Below, in pieces: positions 9,218-17,964 of a stretch of DNA of 64,000 bases. Both the position numbers and the translations under genes were made by a program. The first letter of the stretch is position 1. Each line of letters starts with the position of its first letter. Source of the DNA: GCA-002050365 sp964237235 (GTDB lineage: Bacteria > Acidobacteriota > Blastocatellia > Pyrinomonadales > Pyrinomonadaceae); assembly GCA_964237235.1 (NCBI GenBank), contig CAXSGY010000003.1:274393-338392 (forward strand), given 5' to 3'. The notes beneath the pieces are model-generated. The model worked only from the letters and a program-made list of their open reading frames with translations, made no database searches and was not told the origin of the DNA.

Positions 9218-10786
9218 TTATAAAATTTCAAGCGGGTAATTCGTTTCAACCGGCGGCACGGATTTTTTTTGCGGCGGCGAAGAATCTTTTTTGAAAGCCG
9301 CCTTGACTTTGTAATCGGCGACGGCGAAATGCAGATTTTCGACCGAACCCAAAAAACTGCCGATTTGCGTTTCGGCTTCGCGTAAATCCTTGATGCCTTT
9401 TTCCGTTTCGACGATGGTCGCCGAAAAACTTTCAAAAGCCTTTTCCGTATCAACCGATTGCTCGCCCGCATAAACGACGAGCTTTTCCTGTAAATTCAAA
9501 AATCGCTCGACGTATTTTTCCAGCACAATCAAACTGTTGCTCGTCTCGATGGCGAATTTGGAAAGCTCGGCGACTTCACCGATGCTTTCGTGCAGAGAAT
9601 TTTCGACCTCGTTGATTTCCGCCGTGATTGATTTGTGCAGGGTTGAGATTTGCTTGTTGGAATTGGCGGCGCGGGCGGCGAGGTGTTTGACTTCTTCGGC
9701 GAGAACGGTAAAACCGCGTCCCTGACCGTTGCTGCCGGCGGATTCGGCAAATTGAATCGAGGCGTTGAGCGCGATCATATTCGTTCTCTGCGCCAAATCT
9801 TCGAGCGTTTTGGAAACCTTGCCGATTTCGTGCGCGCGCTCGTTCAAACGCCCGACGCGCGTGGCGACTTCCTGCATTCGCTGCCGCAGTTCGCCGACCG
9901 TATTGAGATTTTTCTGCGCCGTGTTTGAACCGGCGCGCGCTTTTCCGATTGATTCCTGCGCGGAATTGGCGGAGACGAATAATTCTTCGGAAACTTTTCT
10001 GACCGACTGCGGAACTTGTTTGAGCGTCAGCTTCGCCTGGTTCATTTCACGCACGCGGTTTTCCTTCGCGCCGATAATTTGCTGGACGATTTTCTGCAGA
10101 CCGGCGGCGGAAATTTTCGCCTGTTTCGAATCGTCGCGGACGTGCGCGACGAGTTCGTTAAATTGATTGAGCAAAAGTTTAAAGCTGTCGGTGATCTGTC
10201 TGGTCTGCATAAAATCCGAAGCGACTTCGACATCGAGGTTGCCGTTTTTGATCGGCATAACTTCGTCGGAGATATTTTTAACCGCCGTTTGCAAACGTTC
10301 CAGATCGCGCTTGGCGTAAATTGATTCGGTAACTTTGACGAGCAGCTTTTGAAACGAACGGCTCAAGCGGTCGGAATCTTCGAGGGCGGACAGCGCGACC
10401 TCCGTTTCGCCGTTCGACACGCGCTCCATCAAGCCGACAATCGTTTGCAGCTGGCGGTTCGTGCGGTGCAAAGTTTGCAAAAGCTCGTCGGTTTCCGCCG
10501 CGCCCGACGTGCGCGGAATCGTGACCGCAACGCCGCGCTCGAGACTTTTCGCCAGCAGAGAAACTTTTTCGACCGGCTTGACGACTTCGTTGGCGAGCCG
10601 CCAGCCGAAAATTAAAACGCCGATGATGACGAATATAAATTCGGCGACGACGGTCGAAAGCGAGTTTTCGACGAACAATGAAACGACTAAGTAGGAACCG
10701 ATGCCGAACGCGAAGATAAAAAATGCCAGCGCGCCGGTGGCGATCCAAACTTTACTTTTGAGCGATTGAACGAAGTGTCGAGCCAT
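9218..10786 (-). CDS. Methyl-accepting chemotaxis protein (second copy)
   Basis: 522 residues. Two transmembrane helices at about 12-33 and 40-62, separated by a short loop, then HAMP and a coiled-coil signalling domain. The tip reads QRTNMIALNASIQFAES then GRGFTVLAEEVKHLAARA, with an extra Gly/Ser/Asn segment in the turn (AGSNGQ) relative to the usual MCP tip. It shares the short-loop topology of its downstream neighbour, so the operon encodes two receptors that may form mixed arrays. The C-terminal 30 residues are Lys/Pro-rich and unlike other MCPs. Confidence 0.88.
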   Translation of the reverse strand: MARHFVQSLKSKVWIATGALAFFIFAFGIGSYLVVSLFVENSLSTVVAEFIFVIIGVLIFGWRLANEVVKPVEKVSLLAKSLERGVAVTIPRTSGAAETDELLQTLHRTNRQLQTIVGLMERVSNGETEVALSALEDSDRLSRSFQKLLVKVTESIYAKRDLERLQTAVKNISDEVMPIKNGNLDVEVASDFMQTRQITDSFKLLLNQFNELVAHVRDDSKQAKISAAGLQKIVQQIIGAKENRVREMNQAKLTLKQVPQSVRKVSEELFVSANSAQESIGKARAGSNTAQKNLNTVGELRQRMQEVATRVGRLNERAHEIGKVSKTLEDLAQRTNMIALNASIQFAESAGSNGQGRGFTVLAEEVKHLAARAANSNKQISTLHKSITAEINEVENSLHESIGEVAELSKFAIETSNSLIVLEKYVERFLNLQEKLVVYAGEQSVDTEKAFESFSATIVETEKGIKDLREAETQIGSFLGSVENLHFAVADYKVKAAFKKDSSPPQKKSVPPVETNYPLEIL

Positions 10787-10811
10787 AAGTTTTCGAGAAT
10801 CGGCAAATTTT

Positions 10812-11339
10812 CTAAACTATCAACGAGGAAATAATTTTTTCCGGGTCAATCAAATTCAAACGCTTTCCGAGATGCGTCGCCCGACCGAGAAGGCACGGCG
10901 CGTTTTCGTCGCGGTTAAACTGAATCTCATCGCCGCGCACGTTGATAATTTCGCTTAAACGGTCTGCCGTGAAAGCGACGCGCGGCGCGGAATCGGACGA
11001 CTGCAAAACGACGATTTTCGATTTCGGCGAATGCGCCGGATACTGTTTTTTGAGCAGCGTCGGCAAACTGACGACTAAAATAATTTCGTTGCGAAGATTG
11101 GCGATGCCGAGCAGCCATTCGGGCGCGTTCGGCAGAGCGGTTACGGCAAGCGGCGGCGAAACTTCCGCGACGCGCCTGGTGGAAACCGCGTGCGGCTCTT
11201 CGCCCAAAAAGAAGACGAGATACTTTTCGCCGTTTGATTTCGGCTGCATTTTATCGCCTAAGAACGAGTTGGCAAGATTGGTAAAATCCAGCGAAGAAAA
11301 ATCAATCTCCGGCGGTAATTGAATGTTCGGATCACTCAT
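10812..11339 (-). CDS. CheW-like coupling protein
   Basis: 175 residues from the ATG at 11339 (MSDPNIQL). A CheW/PixI beta-barrel domain covers about residues 40-170: YLVFFLGEEPHAVSTRRVAE, the central LGIANLRNEIILVVSLPTLL and a C-terminal LNLIDPEKII. It would link the receptors to the CheA hybrid. The frame stays open upstream to 11411, but those codons (SPLTTYHSALST) come from the heptamer repeat at 11358-11433, so I take the later start. No good ribosome site is visible, and coupling to the upstream gene is likely. Confidence 0.87.
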   Translation of the reverse strand: MSDPNIQLPPEIDFSSLDFTNLANSFLGDKMQPKSNGEKYLVFFLGEEPHAVSTRRVAEVSPPLAVTALPNAPEWLLGIANLRNEIILVVSLPTLLKKQYPAHSPKSKIVVLQSSDSAPRVAFTADRLSEIINVRGDEIQFNRDENAPCLLGRATHLGKRLNLIDPEKIISSLIV

Positions 11340-11357
11340 CGGGGTAAATGCTGTTTG

Positions 11358-11433
11358 AGTGCTAAGTGCTGAGTGGTAAGTGGTAAGTGGTGAGTTAAAA
11401 AAACTTACCACTCAGCACTTAGCACTCACCACT
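11358..11433. repeat. Heptamer inverted-repeat hairpin between TPR-REC gene and cheW
   Basis: Left arm 11358-11392 is five 7-base units (AGTGCTA, AGTGCTG, AGTGGTA, AGTGGTA, AGTGGTG). The right arm 11404-11433 is the complement of similar units. The arms flank an A-rich 11-base loop. In RNA this would form a stable stem inside an operon, so it may work as an mRNA-processing or stability element rather than a full terminator. Confidence 0.88.
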
Positions 11434-11434
11434 A

Positions 11435-13396
11435 TTAAATAATGTAGCTTTCGATGGTTTTCATCAGCGTTTCGGGTCCGAACGGCTTGGTGATATAGCC
11501 GCTCGTGCCAGACATTCGACCGCGCACTTTGTCGAAAAATCCGTCGTTGCCGGAAATCATCACAATCGGCACGTCTTTGGTCGCTTCGTCGGTGCGAATG
11601 ATTTTGCAAACCTGATAGCCGTCCATTCGCGGCATATTAATGTCGAGCAGAATCAAATCCGGCTTGATGTCCTTGATTTTTTCGAGCGCGTCCACGCCGT
11701 CCACCGCGCAGACGACTTCGTGTCCGACCTTTTCGAGCTTGCTGGAAATCAATTTTCGCACCGTCGCGCTGTCGTCAATGACCATAATCGTTCTGCCGCG
11801 CGTCATCAAATTGTAATTGCTCTGCTGCTGTTCGATTTCGAGCAGGCGAATTTTCAGCGAATTGATTTGCGAGCCGAGCATCACGTCGTTCGGATTCAAA
11901 CGCAGAGCGGCTTGCAGATATTGAACGCCCTGCCGCAGATTTTTCAGGTTGATGTGTCCGATGGCGAGCGTTTTCAGTTCATCGGCTTCCAAATCGCGCT
12001 GCGCTTTTTCGCTTTCCAGGAAGCCGACCGTCTGCCCGACGACGCTTCGCTCAACTCCGTTATTGGCAAGCAGCATTTCCAATTCGGAAAGCGTTAAAAT
12101 CGCTCGGCACGCCGAGCAGGCGAAAGCGTTCGATTCGTTTTCGACGCTGCAAAACGCGCAGGGAACTGTTTCGGTCGAAAATTTTGCAGACTTATCAGCG
12201 TTGGAATTTTCTTCGGTCGTCTGAACGAACGGTTCGTTGTCGGCGGCAACATTCGGGGCGTTTTCATTTGTCGTCGCGGTATTTTCATTCGCCGCCGCGC
12301 TCGTTTCAAACGCCGCCTGAAACGAAACGCTTTGTTCGGACTGCGGATAATTATCGAAATTGCGCTCGACCGATTCGGAGACGCTGAAATTTTCCGCCGG
12401 TGTTTGATTTTCGACTTGAAAGGTTTCAAATTGAGCGTTCAAAGGCGGCTGGAATTCGCTCGTGAATTCGGTCGTAAATTCCGGCGTGACGGTCAGATTG
12501 TCCGTTTCGTCAATCGGCGCGTCAGCGGATTGTTCGCGCATAAAATCGGCGATTTTCGCCAATCGTTCAGTTTTCTGGCTTTCGGATTTCGCCATCATCG
12601 CGCGCAGCGAAGCCAAACCGGAATTGGCGGCTTCATTTTCCGGGTTGAGCGATAAAGCCTTCTCGAACGCGGTGATTTTTTCGCTGAACGATTCAGCCAG
12701 ATACGATTTCAAAATCCACGCTTCTTCCAGTTCCGGGTTCTGCTCTAAAACTTCCTGCAGCATTTCGTTCGCTTCGTGCTTTTCGCCGGAAATCGCCGCG
12801 CGGTTCGCCTTTTGCAAAATCGCCTCGGCGTTACGGTTTTTCGCCGCGAGCAGCGAAGCGTGGGCGGTTTCGTTATTCGGATTAATCGTTAAGACTTTTT
12901 GCAGATGCGCGATTTTGTCGTCGCTCGAATCGGAAATCGAAGCCATCCACAGCCACGCCATTTCATTCTGTTCGTCGTGCGCGATGGCTTGCTGAAAACA
13001 TTGTCTGGCTAATTCGATTTTCGCTTCGTTCGAAGCGTCCACGCCGCGCTGCACAAAATTTTTGGCGAGCATAGATTTGGTCGCCTGCGACCATTCCAAA
13101 GCGCGCGTGTTTTTCGGATTAACGGCTAAAATGTTATTCAGAAAACCGAGCAGCTCCTCCGGGTATTCGCTGATCGAAGCCAGCCAGAGCCAGGCGTTTT
13201 CGTTGTCCGGTTCGGCTTCGGTAACTTGCAGAAGCAGATGCCGCGCGTCGGCGCGTTTTCCTTCCTGCGCGGCTTTGATGCCGGCTTGAAGCGTCTGCGA
13301 AACGTCTTCGACGCGATTTGCCGAATCAATCTGGTTGTCAATCCGTCTGTCGGCAAACAAAACGGTTGAAGGGGTTGATTCAAATTCCAATTTCAT
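11435..13396 (-). CDS. TPR-repeat response regulator (TPR - zinc ribbon - REC), PixG/PatA-like role
   Basis: 653 residues from the ATG at 13396. The N-terminal 270 residues are tetratricopeptide-like repeats with the recurrent NENAWLWLAS / NEMAWLWMAS motif. An acidic, low-complexity linker (about 290-410) leads to a zinc ribbon (CAFC...CSAC), more helices, then a receiver domain at the C-terminus (MVIDD, acceptor Asp in LLDINMPRMDG, Lys in TKPFG). There is no DNA-binding output. First gene of the chemosensory operon, in the place occupied by pixG or pilG in comparable clusters, so it probably takes phosphate from the CheA hybrid and acts through protein contacts. Confidence 0.87.
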   Translation of the reverse strand: MKLEFESTPSTVLFADRRIDNQIDSANRVEDVSQTLQAGIKAAQEGKRADARHLLLQVTEAEPDNENAWLWLASISEYPEELLGFLNNILAVNPKNTRALEWSQATKSMLAKNFVQRGVDASNEAKIELARQCFQQAIAHDEQNEMAWLWMASISDSSDDKIAHLQKVLTINPNNETAHASLLAAKNRNAEAILQKANRAAISGEKHEANEMLQEVLEQNPELEEAWILKSYLAESFSEKITAFEKALSLNPENEAANSGLASLRAMMAKSESQKTERLAKIADFMREQSADAPIDETDNLTVTPEFTTEFTSEFQPPLNAQFETFQVENQTPAENFSVSESVERNFDNYPQSEQSVSFQAAFETSAAANENTATTNENAPNVAADNEPFVQTTEENSNADKSAKFSTETVPCAFCSVENESNAFACSACRAILTLSELEMLLANNGVERSVVGQTVGFLESEKAQRDLEADELKTLAIGHINLKNLRQGVQYLQAALRLNPNDVMLGSQINSLKIRLLEIEQQQSNYNLMTRGRTIMVIDDSATVRKLISSKLEKVGHEVVCAVDGVDALEKIKDIKPDLILLDINMPRMDGYQVCKIIRTDEATKDVPIVMISGNDGFFDKVRGRMSGTSGYITKPFGPETLMKTIESYII

Positions 13397-13793
13397 ATTT
13401 TGTAGGGGCTGCAAAGTTTTTTGATGTGCTAAAATCCTTCTCGAAAGCGGACGGAAAAGCGAAAGACACTTCGCCCGTTCCGATTTAAATCTAAAAGCAA
13501 GACAGATGCCACGACGAAAGACCGAATTCGGAACAGCCGCAAACGGTTTGTTTAAGCAATTAAAGAATTTTGCGAAAATTTTGAGCGGGAAAAAGATTTA
13601 GAAAAGTGCGTCTGAAAGTGACAAAAATCGGAACGCGGCGTTGACAAAAAATGGCATTAAAAAAGTGAAATTCATTGATTTGGCGGGTAAAAAAAATGGT
13701 GAGGATTATTTTTTGCAAGGAGAAGACGGAACAGAAGAATAACTTCAAAATATCTTGTGCAAAAATGAGACCAAAGAAGCGGGCGCGAAGAAA
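13397..13793. other. Intergenic region between divergent genes, with a possible structured leader
   Basis: About 400 bases with no credible gene. At 13448-13482 an imperfect hairpin pairs CGGACGG and GCGAAA with GCGAA and CGG..CCG around a short loop; read on the minus strand it lies about 50-90 bases upstream of the chemosensory operon. Further GC-rich pairings occur to 13550. It does not match a riboswitch class I know. Promoters for both flanking genes must lie here, but I cannot pick convincing -35/-10 pairs. Confidence 0.35.
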
Positions 13794-14738
13794 ATGAAGT
13801 TTGACGTGATCATCATCGGCGGCGGCGCGGCGGGCATCTCGGCGGCTCTGTGGTGCGCCGAACTCGAATTAAACGCGCTGCTTTTGGAAGGCGGCGCGGA
13901 ACTCGGCGGGCAACTGCTCTGGACTTACAACGAGATAAAAAATCATCTGGGCGGCGATGCCGCGAACGGACGCGATCTGCGCGATGTTTTTCTCAAGCAA
14001 ATCGAAAACCGGCAATTTATTACGCGCCTGAATGCAAAAGTCGAGAGCCTTGATTTGAAAAAAAAAGAAATTGCGCTGACCGGCGGGGAAACATTTTCCG
14101 CCTCGTTTATCATCGTCGCCACCGGCATCAGACGCAGAAAGTTGAACGTCGAAGGCGAAGCGAAACTTAAAGGTCGAGGAATCGTCGAATCGGGAAAACG
14201 CGACGCGGAAAAATTGAAAGATTTGGAAATCTGCATCTTCGGCGGCGGCGATGCGGCGTTTGAAAACGCGCTGATTTTGGCGGAAACGGCGGCAAAAGTC
14301 ACGCTCGTTCACCGCGGCGAAAAATTTCGCGCCCGCCGCGAATTTGTCGAGCAAGCCGCGAGCAATCCGAAGATAAATATTTTAACCGAAACCCTTGCGC
14401 GAAAAATCACCGGCGGCGAAAAAGTCGAAGCGGTCGAATTGAAAAATAAAAAGACGAACGAAATTTTTAAGATAAACGCGCAGGCAATCGTCATCCGCAT
14501 CGGTGTCGCGCCGAACACGGAATTTTTAGACGGGAAAATCGCGCTCGACGCGGACGGATACATCAAAATAAATCAATTTTGCGAAACCGAAACGAGAGGA
14601 ATTTTCGCCGTCGGCGATGTCGCCAATCCGCTCGCCCCGACCGTCAGCGGCGCGGTCGGAATGGGCGCGACCGCTGTTAAAGCAATTACGAATTTCAAAT
14701 TAAGAATTACGAATCGAAGCAGATTCGAGCATTCGTAA
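13794..14738 (+). CDS. Thioredoxin-reductase-like FAD/NAD(P)H oxidoreductase lacking the CxxC
   Basis: 314 residues. FAD-binding GGGAAGISAA at 9-18, ATGIRRRKL at the domain junction, NAD(P)-binding FGGGDAAFENA and a C-terminal FAVGDVANP place it in the thioredoxin reductase family. The NADPH domain normally carries CATC just before the second Rossmann motif; here that stretch is GIVESGKRDAEKLKD, without Cys. It therefore cannot reduce thioredoxin in the usual way and is closer to TrxR-like ferredoxin-NADP reductases or other non-thiol relatives. The last 15 codons (ITNFKLRITN...) are made by the 31-bp inverted repeat. The ATG at 13794 starts the FAD motif directly. Confidence 0.85.
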   Translation: MKFDVIIIGGGAAGISAALWCAELELNALLLEGGAELGGQLLWTYNEIKNHLGGDAANGRDLRDVFLKQIENRQFITRLNAKVESLDLKKKEIALTGGETFSASFIIVATGIRRRKLNVEGEAKLKGRGIVESGKRDAEKLKDLEICIFGGGDAAFENALILAETAAKVTLVHRGEKFRARREFVEQAASNPKINILTETLARKITGGEKVEAVELKNKKTNEIFKINAQAIVIRIGVAPNTEFLDGKIALDADGYIKINQFCETETRGIFAVGDVANPLAPTVSGAVGMGATAVKAITNFKLRITNRSRFEHS

Positions 14739-14761
14739 TTCTTAATTTGAAATTCGTAATT
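14684..14761. repeat. Perfect 31-bp inverted repeat built of heptamers, between convergent genes
   Basis: Left arm 14684-14714 and right arm 14731-14761 are perfect complements over 31 bases. Each is made of 7-base units (AATTACG, AATTTCA, AATTAAG, AATTACG) plus three bases. The 16-base loop has its own small CGAA/TTCG pairing. The left arm codes the C-terminus of the upstream flavoprotein and the right arm reaches the stop codon of the convergent phosphatase gene, so it probably terminates or stabilises both transcripts. Confidence 0.92.
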
Positions 14762-15419
14762 ATTTTAGCGCGGCGAACGCATCTTCGCCCGACGTTTTAA
14801 ATAAATGTCTGGTGTCGTTGATAGCCAAAACACGAATATTGTTGCGTCCGCGAATTTCAAAACGATTAATGCCGCAGTTGGAGGTAATCAGCCACGGAGT
14901 TGTTTTCGTGTGACGGTTGATCGCGCCCATCAGGTAAAGCGTCAGATAGCAGATCGCGCCGGTGTGCGAAAAAATGACGACGTTTTCGCCGTGATGTGTG
15001 CGAAGAATTTCGTGCAGCTCGCGCGTCGCGCGGCGCAGCAGTTGACGGTAACTTTCACCGCCCGTGATGATATGATGAATATTGCGGTTGACGAGCGCGT
15101 AATAATCTCTCGGATGCGCCGCCTTCGATTCGTCGAACGTTAAGCCTTCCAAAACGCCGACCTTTCTTTCACGAAAAGCGGACGTTGTGATAACCGGCAA
15201 ATTTAAGATTTCGGCGAGCGGTTCGGCGGTCTGCACGGCGCGGAGCAAATCGCTCGAATAAATGGCGGAGATTTTTTCCCTGGCGAGCGCGTCGGCGGCG
15301 AGCGTGGCTTGCTCTCTGCCGAGCGCGGACAGCGGGGTCGGCGAATGCCCGCCGAAACGCCCTTCGGCGTTTCCGTCGGATTGTCCGTGTCTGACCAGGA
15401 AAAGTCTCGTAACAGGCAT
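14760..15419 (-). CDS. Histidine phosphatase family protein (phosphoglycerate-mutase-like)
   Basis: 219 residues. LVRHGQSDGN at the N-terminus carries the catalytic RHG. RFGGHSPTPLSALGREQA and SSDLLRAVQTAEPLA are the usual following motifs, and the second His is in VIFSHTGAICYL. The family transfers phosphate through a phospho-His; members include phosphoglycerate mutases, CobC-type alpha-ribazole phosphatases and general phosphatases. No cobalamin gene is adjacent, so the substrate is open. Start taken at the ATG at 15419 rather than a TTG in the heptamer repeat upstream. Confidence 0.9.
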   Translation of the reverse strand: MPVTRLFLVRHGQSDGNAEGRFGGHSPTPLSALGREQATLAADALAREKISAIYSSDLLRAVQTAEPLAEILNLPVITTSAFRERKVGVLEGLTFDESKAAHPRDYYALVNRNIHHIITGGESYRQLLRRATRELHEILRTHHGENVVIFSHTGAICYLTLYLMGAINRHTKTTPWLITSNCGINRFEIRGRNNIRVLAINDTRHLFKTSGEDAFAALK

Positions 15420-15423
15420 TTTT

Positions 15424-15476
15424 AAGTTCAAGGTTCAAGGTTCAAGGTGGAGTTTCCGACTTTGAACCTTGAACTT
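15424..15476. repeat. Heptamer inverted repeat between prfA and the phosphatase gene
   Basis: AAGTTCA, AGGTTCA, AGGTTCA, AGGT at 15424-15448 is answered by the complement TTTGAACCTTGAACTT at 15461-15476, with a 12-base loop. The right arm abuts the TAA of prfA (complement of 15476-15478), so the repeat sits immediately after the prfA coding region. Confidence 0.85.
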
Positions 15477-16552
15477 TACGCCGTAACCGTTTCGGCTTTT
15501 AATTTTTCGGTTTGATAATGCGTCGTCAGACCTTCGACAAATTGGTCGAGCGCGCCTTCCATTACTAAATCCAATTGATGAACCGTCAAGCCGATGCGGT
15601 GATCGGAGACACGGTTTTCCTTGAAATTGTAGGTGCGGATTTTTTCACTGCGGTCGCCGCTGCCGACCTGCGATTTACGTTCGCTGGCTTGCGCGTCGTG
15701 AACTTTTTGTTCTTCGATTTCCTGCAATCGCGCCCGCAGAACGCGCATCGCTTTTTCGCGGTTTTTAATCTGCGATTTTTCGTCCTGCATCGAAACGACC
15801 ACGCCGGTCGGCAAGTGCGTCAGGCGCACGGCGGAATAAGTCGTGTTGACCGATTGTCCGCCCGGACCCGATGAGCAGAACGTATCAATTCGCAAATCGT
15901 TTTGATTGATTTGCACGTCAACTTCTTCGGCTTCGGGCAGCACGGCGACCGTGATTGCCGACGTGTGGATGCGTCCGGCGGTTTCGGTTTGCGGCACGCG
16001 CTGAACGCGGTGAACGCCCGATTCGTAGCGCATTTTCGAATAAACGCTGTCGCCTTCGATCATCGCAAACGCTTCCTTCAAACCGCCGACACCGGTATCA
16101 GCCGCGTCCAAAATCTCCATTTTCCAGCCCTGCCGTTCCGCGTAACGGGCATACATACGCAAAACTTCGGCGGCAAACAGCGTCGCTTCGTCGCCGCCCG
16201 TTCCGGCGCGAATTTCCAGAATGACGTTCTTTTCGTCGTTCGGGTCTTTCGGAATCAAAAGAACCTTTAAATCTTCTTCGCCTTTGGCAATGTTCGTTTC
16301 CAGCTCGTTGATTTCCATTTGCGCCATCTCGCTCATTTCAACGTCGTCCGACGCTTCCAATAATTCGCGCGCGCCCGCCAAATCTTCGCTCATCTTTTTG
16401 ATTTCGCGGTATTTCGTGACGATTTCCTCCAAAGAGCGATGCTGTTTCATCGTTTTGGCATACGTCTTCATATCCGACATAATTTCGGGCGATGAAATTT
16501 GCGCGGTCAATTCTTCGTAATTTTTTTCGATTTGTTCGAGTTTTTCCAACAT
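15476..16552 (-). CDS. prfA: Peptide chain release factor 1
   Basis: 358 residues, full length. Recognises UAA and UAG stop codons and triggers peptide release. GPGGQSVNTT at 229-238 contains the catalytic GGQ; RVPQTE (185-190) is the PxT stop-codon tripeptide that identifies RF1 rather than RF2. N-terminal coiled coil and the RAGTGGDEA motif are as expected. It follows rpmE and a DUF1385 gene in the same direction, an order seen in many bacteria. The stop codon touches the heptamer repeat downstream. Confidence 0.97.
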   Translation of the reverse strand: MLEKLEQIEKNYEELTAQISSPEIMSDMKTYAKTMKQHRSLEEIVTKYREIKKMSEDLAGARELLEASDDVEMSEMAQMEINELETNIAKGEEDLKVLLIPKDPNDEKNVILEIRAGTGGDEATLFAAEVLRMYARYAERQGWKMEILDAADTGVGGLKEAFAMIEGDSVYSKMRYESGVHRVQRVPQTETAGRIHTSAITVAVLPEAEEVDVQINQNDLRIDTFCSSGPGGQSVNTTYSAVRLTHLPTGVVVSMQDEKSQIKNREKAMRVLRARLQEIEEQKVHDAQASERKSQVGSGDRSEKIRTYNFKENRVSDHRIGLTVHQLDLVMEGALDQFVEGLTTHYQTEKLKAETVTA

Positions 16553-16566
16553 AAAAATTTTGTAAA

Positions 16567-17742
16567 TTACACGACAACTTCCAATTCTCTCTCGAAAACG
16601 GGAACTTTTTCCGCGTCAATCGGCTCTAATTTCAAAGATTCTTTCAATGAAACGATAGCGACTTCTAATTGTTGATCGTCCGGTTCCTGAGTCGTGATAT
16701 TTTGCAGCCAGAGTCCGGGCATTGTCATTAATTTGAAAACGATTCCCGATTCCTTTTTCGCCGAAAAGCGAATGATTTCATACGAAAGTCCGGCGACGAG
16801 CGGCATTAAAGCGATGCGGACGGCGAGATTTAACCAGAGCGCGTCGAATTTTATCACCGAAAATAAAACGATGGCGACAAGCATCACGACCATTAAAAAC
16901 GACGTTCCGCAACGCGGATGCTGACGGCGCATTCGTCTGGCGTTTTCGACCGCCAGATCCGCGCCGCCTTCCCACGCGAAAACGGTTTTGTGTTCCGCGC
17001 CGTGATATTGAAAAACGCGGTGAATCTCGCGCTGGCGCGACATCGTGAAAATCATCAAAACGAAAAACGCCATCCGAATCAAACCGTCAATCAAATTAAA
17101 AGCGATCCACGAATCCGGCTTGATTTCCCAAACGTAAGCCTTGACAAATGCGAGCCACGACGCTCCGTCGGCGATTGCCGGCTGCGCCGCCCAGCCGAGA
17201 GCGATAAACAAAATATTCGTTACAACGAGCGGAGCGGCGACGAACAGCAGAACATTGAAAAACAGAGCGAAGACGATTGAGCTAACCGCGCCCGCCGCCT
17301 GCGAAGGCTTTTTCGCGGTCGTTTTTTCCGGCATTACGACTTTCGCCGGAGCTTTTGTAAAATTTTCGTCCGCCGTGCCTTCGGCGTAGATGGTCTGGGC
17401 TTCCAAAACTTTATCTTCGACCAAAGCCTTTTCCGCTTCCTCGTCGTCGTGCGCGACCTGCGCCGAAAAATTCAGAGCTTTCACGCCGAGCAGCATAGAT
17501 TGAATCAAGGTCGCGCCGCCGCGCAAAACCGGCAGGTTCATCCATTTATATTTATCGCTCCATTTCGGCAACGCCTCGGCGGTCGTCACGATTTCGCCGC
17601 TTTTTTTGCGACACGCAATCGCATACGCCGACGGCGTTCGCATCATCACGCCTTCCATCACGGCTTGCCCGCCGACGATCAAATCTTTCTGCATCGCCAC
17701 AAAAAGATTCAGAAAATCCAATTTTAGCTTTCTGTTTTTCAT
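16567..17742 (-). CDS. DUF1385 (YqhQ-like) membrane protein
   Basis: 391 residues. Family motifs are clear: GGQAVMEGVMMRTP near the N-terminus and YHGAEHKTVFAWEGG followed by RRQHPRCGTSFLM in the second half. At least four hydrophobic helices lie between about residues 150 and 320. An Ala/Lys/Glu-rich insertion (about 90-145) separates the first motif from the membrane part. Function is unknown in the family. It begins upstream of prfA with 14 bp between the genes. An internal start at 17694 (MQKDLIVGGQ) is an alternative. Confidence 0.9.
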   Translation of the reverse strand: MKNRKLKLDFLNLFVAMQKDLIVGGQAVMEGVMMRTPSAYAIACRKKSGEIVTTAEALPKWSDKYKWMNLPVLRGGATLIQSMLLGVKALNFSAQVAHDDEEAEKALVEDKVLEAQTIYAEGTADENFTKAPAKVVMPEKTTAKKPSQAAGAVSSIVFALFFNVLLFVAAPLVVTNILFIALGWAAQPAIADGASWLAFVKAYVWEIKPDSWIAFNLIDGLIRMAFFVLMIFTMSRQREIHRVFQYHGAEHKTVFAWEGGADLAVENARRMRRQHPRCGTSFLMVVMLVAIVLFSVIKFDALWLNLAVRIALMPLVAGLSYEIIRFSAKKESGIVFKLMTMPGLWLQNITTQEPDDQQLEVAIVSLKESLKLEPIDAEKVPVFERELEVVV

Positions 17743-17829
17743 AAAATTTACCCGTAAATAATTAAAGTTTTAACGAATAAAAAGGCTCAATAAACCGCCA
17801 ATCGCAAATCTAAAAGCGCAAATAAAAAT

Positions 17830-17922
17830 AACGCCGACTTTTTCTAAAAAACCTTTCGCATTTGAAGTGTAAGTTTTTTACACAAAGAGCGAACGGCGCG
17901 TTTTTTGAAAAGCGTCGGCGTT
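17830..17922 (-). terminator. Possible terminator or structured 3' end after rpmE
   Basis: AACGCCGAC at 17830-17838 pairs with GTCGGCGTT at 17914-17922, extended by an A/T-rich GAAAA/TTTTC stretch. On the minus strand it comes 42 bases after the rpmE stop and is followed by a T-rich run. The 75-base loop includes a second small stem (GTAAGTTTTTTAC). It may only reduce read-through into the DUF1385 gene. Confidence 0.4.
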
Positions 17923-17964
17923 AAATTTTTCGGCTAATATTGATGTTTAACTAAACTCAAAAAT

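Noticed and set aside
13441..13560. c-di-GMP or cobalamin riboswitch
   Set aside because: Conserved cores of these classes could not be found on either strand.
13560..13748. Minus-strand 62-codon frame (Phe-rich) in the divergent promoter region
   Set aside because: No ribosome site; composition reflects AT-rich intergenic DNA.
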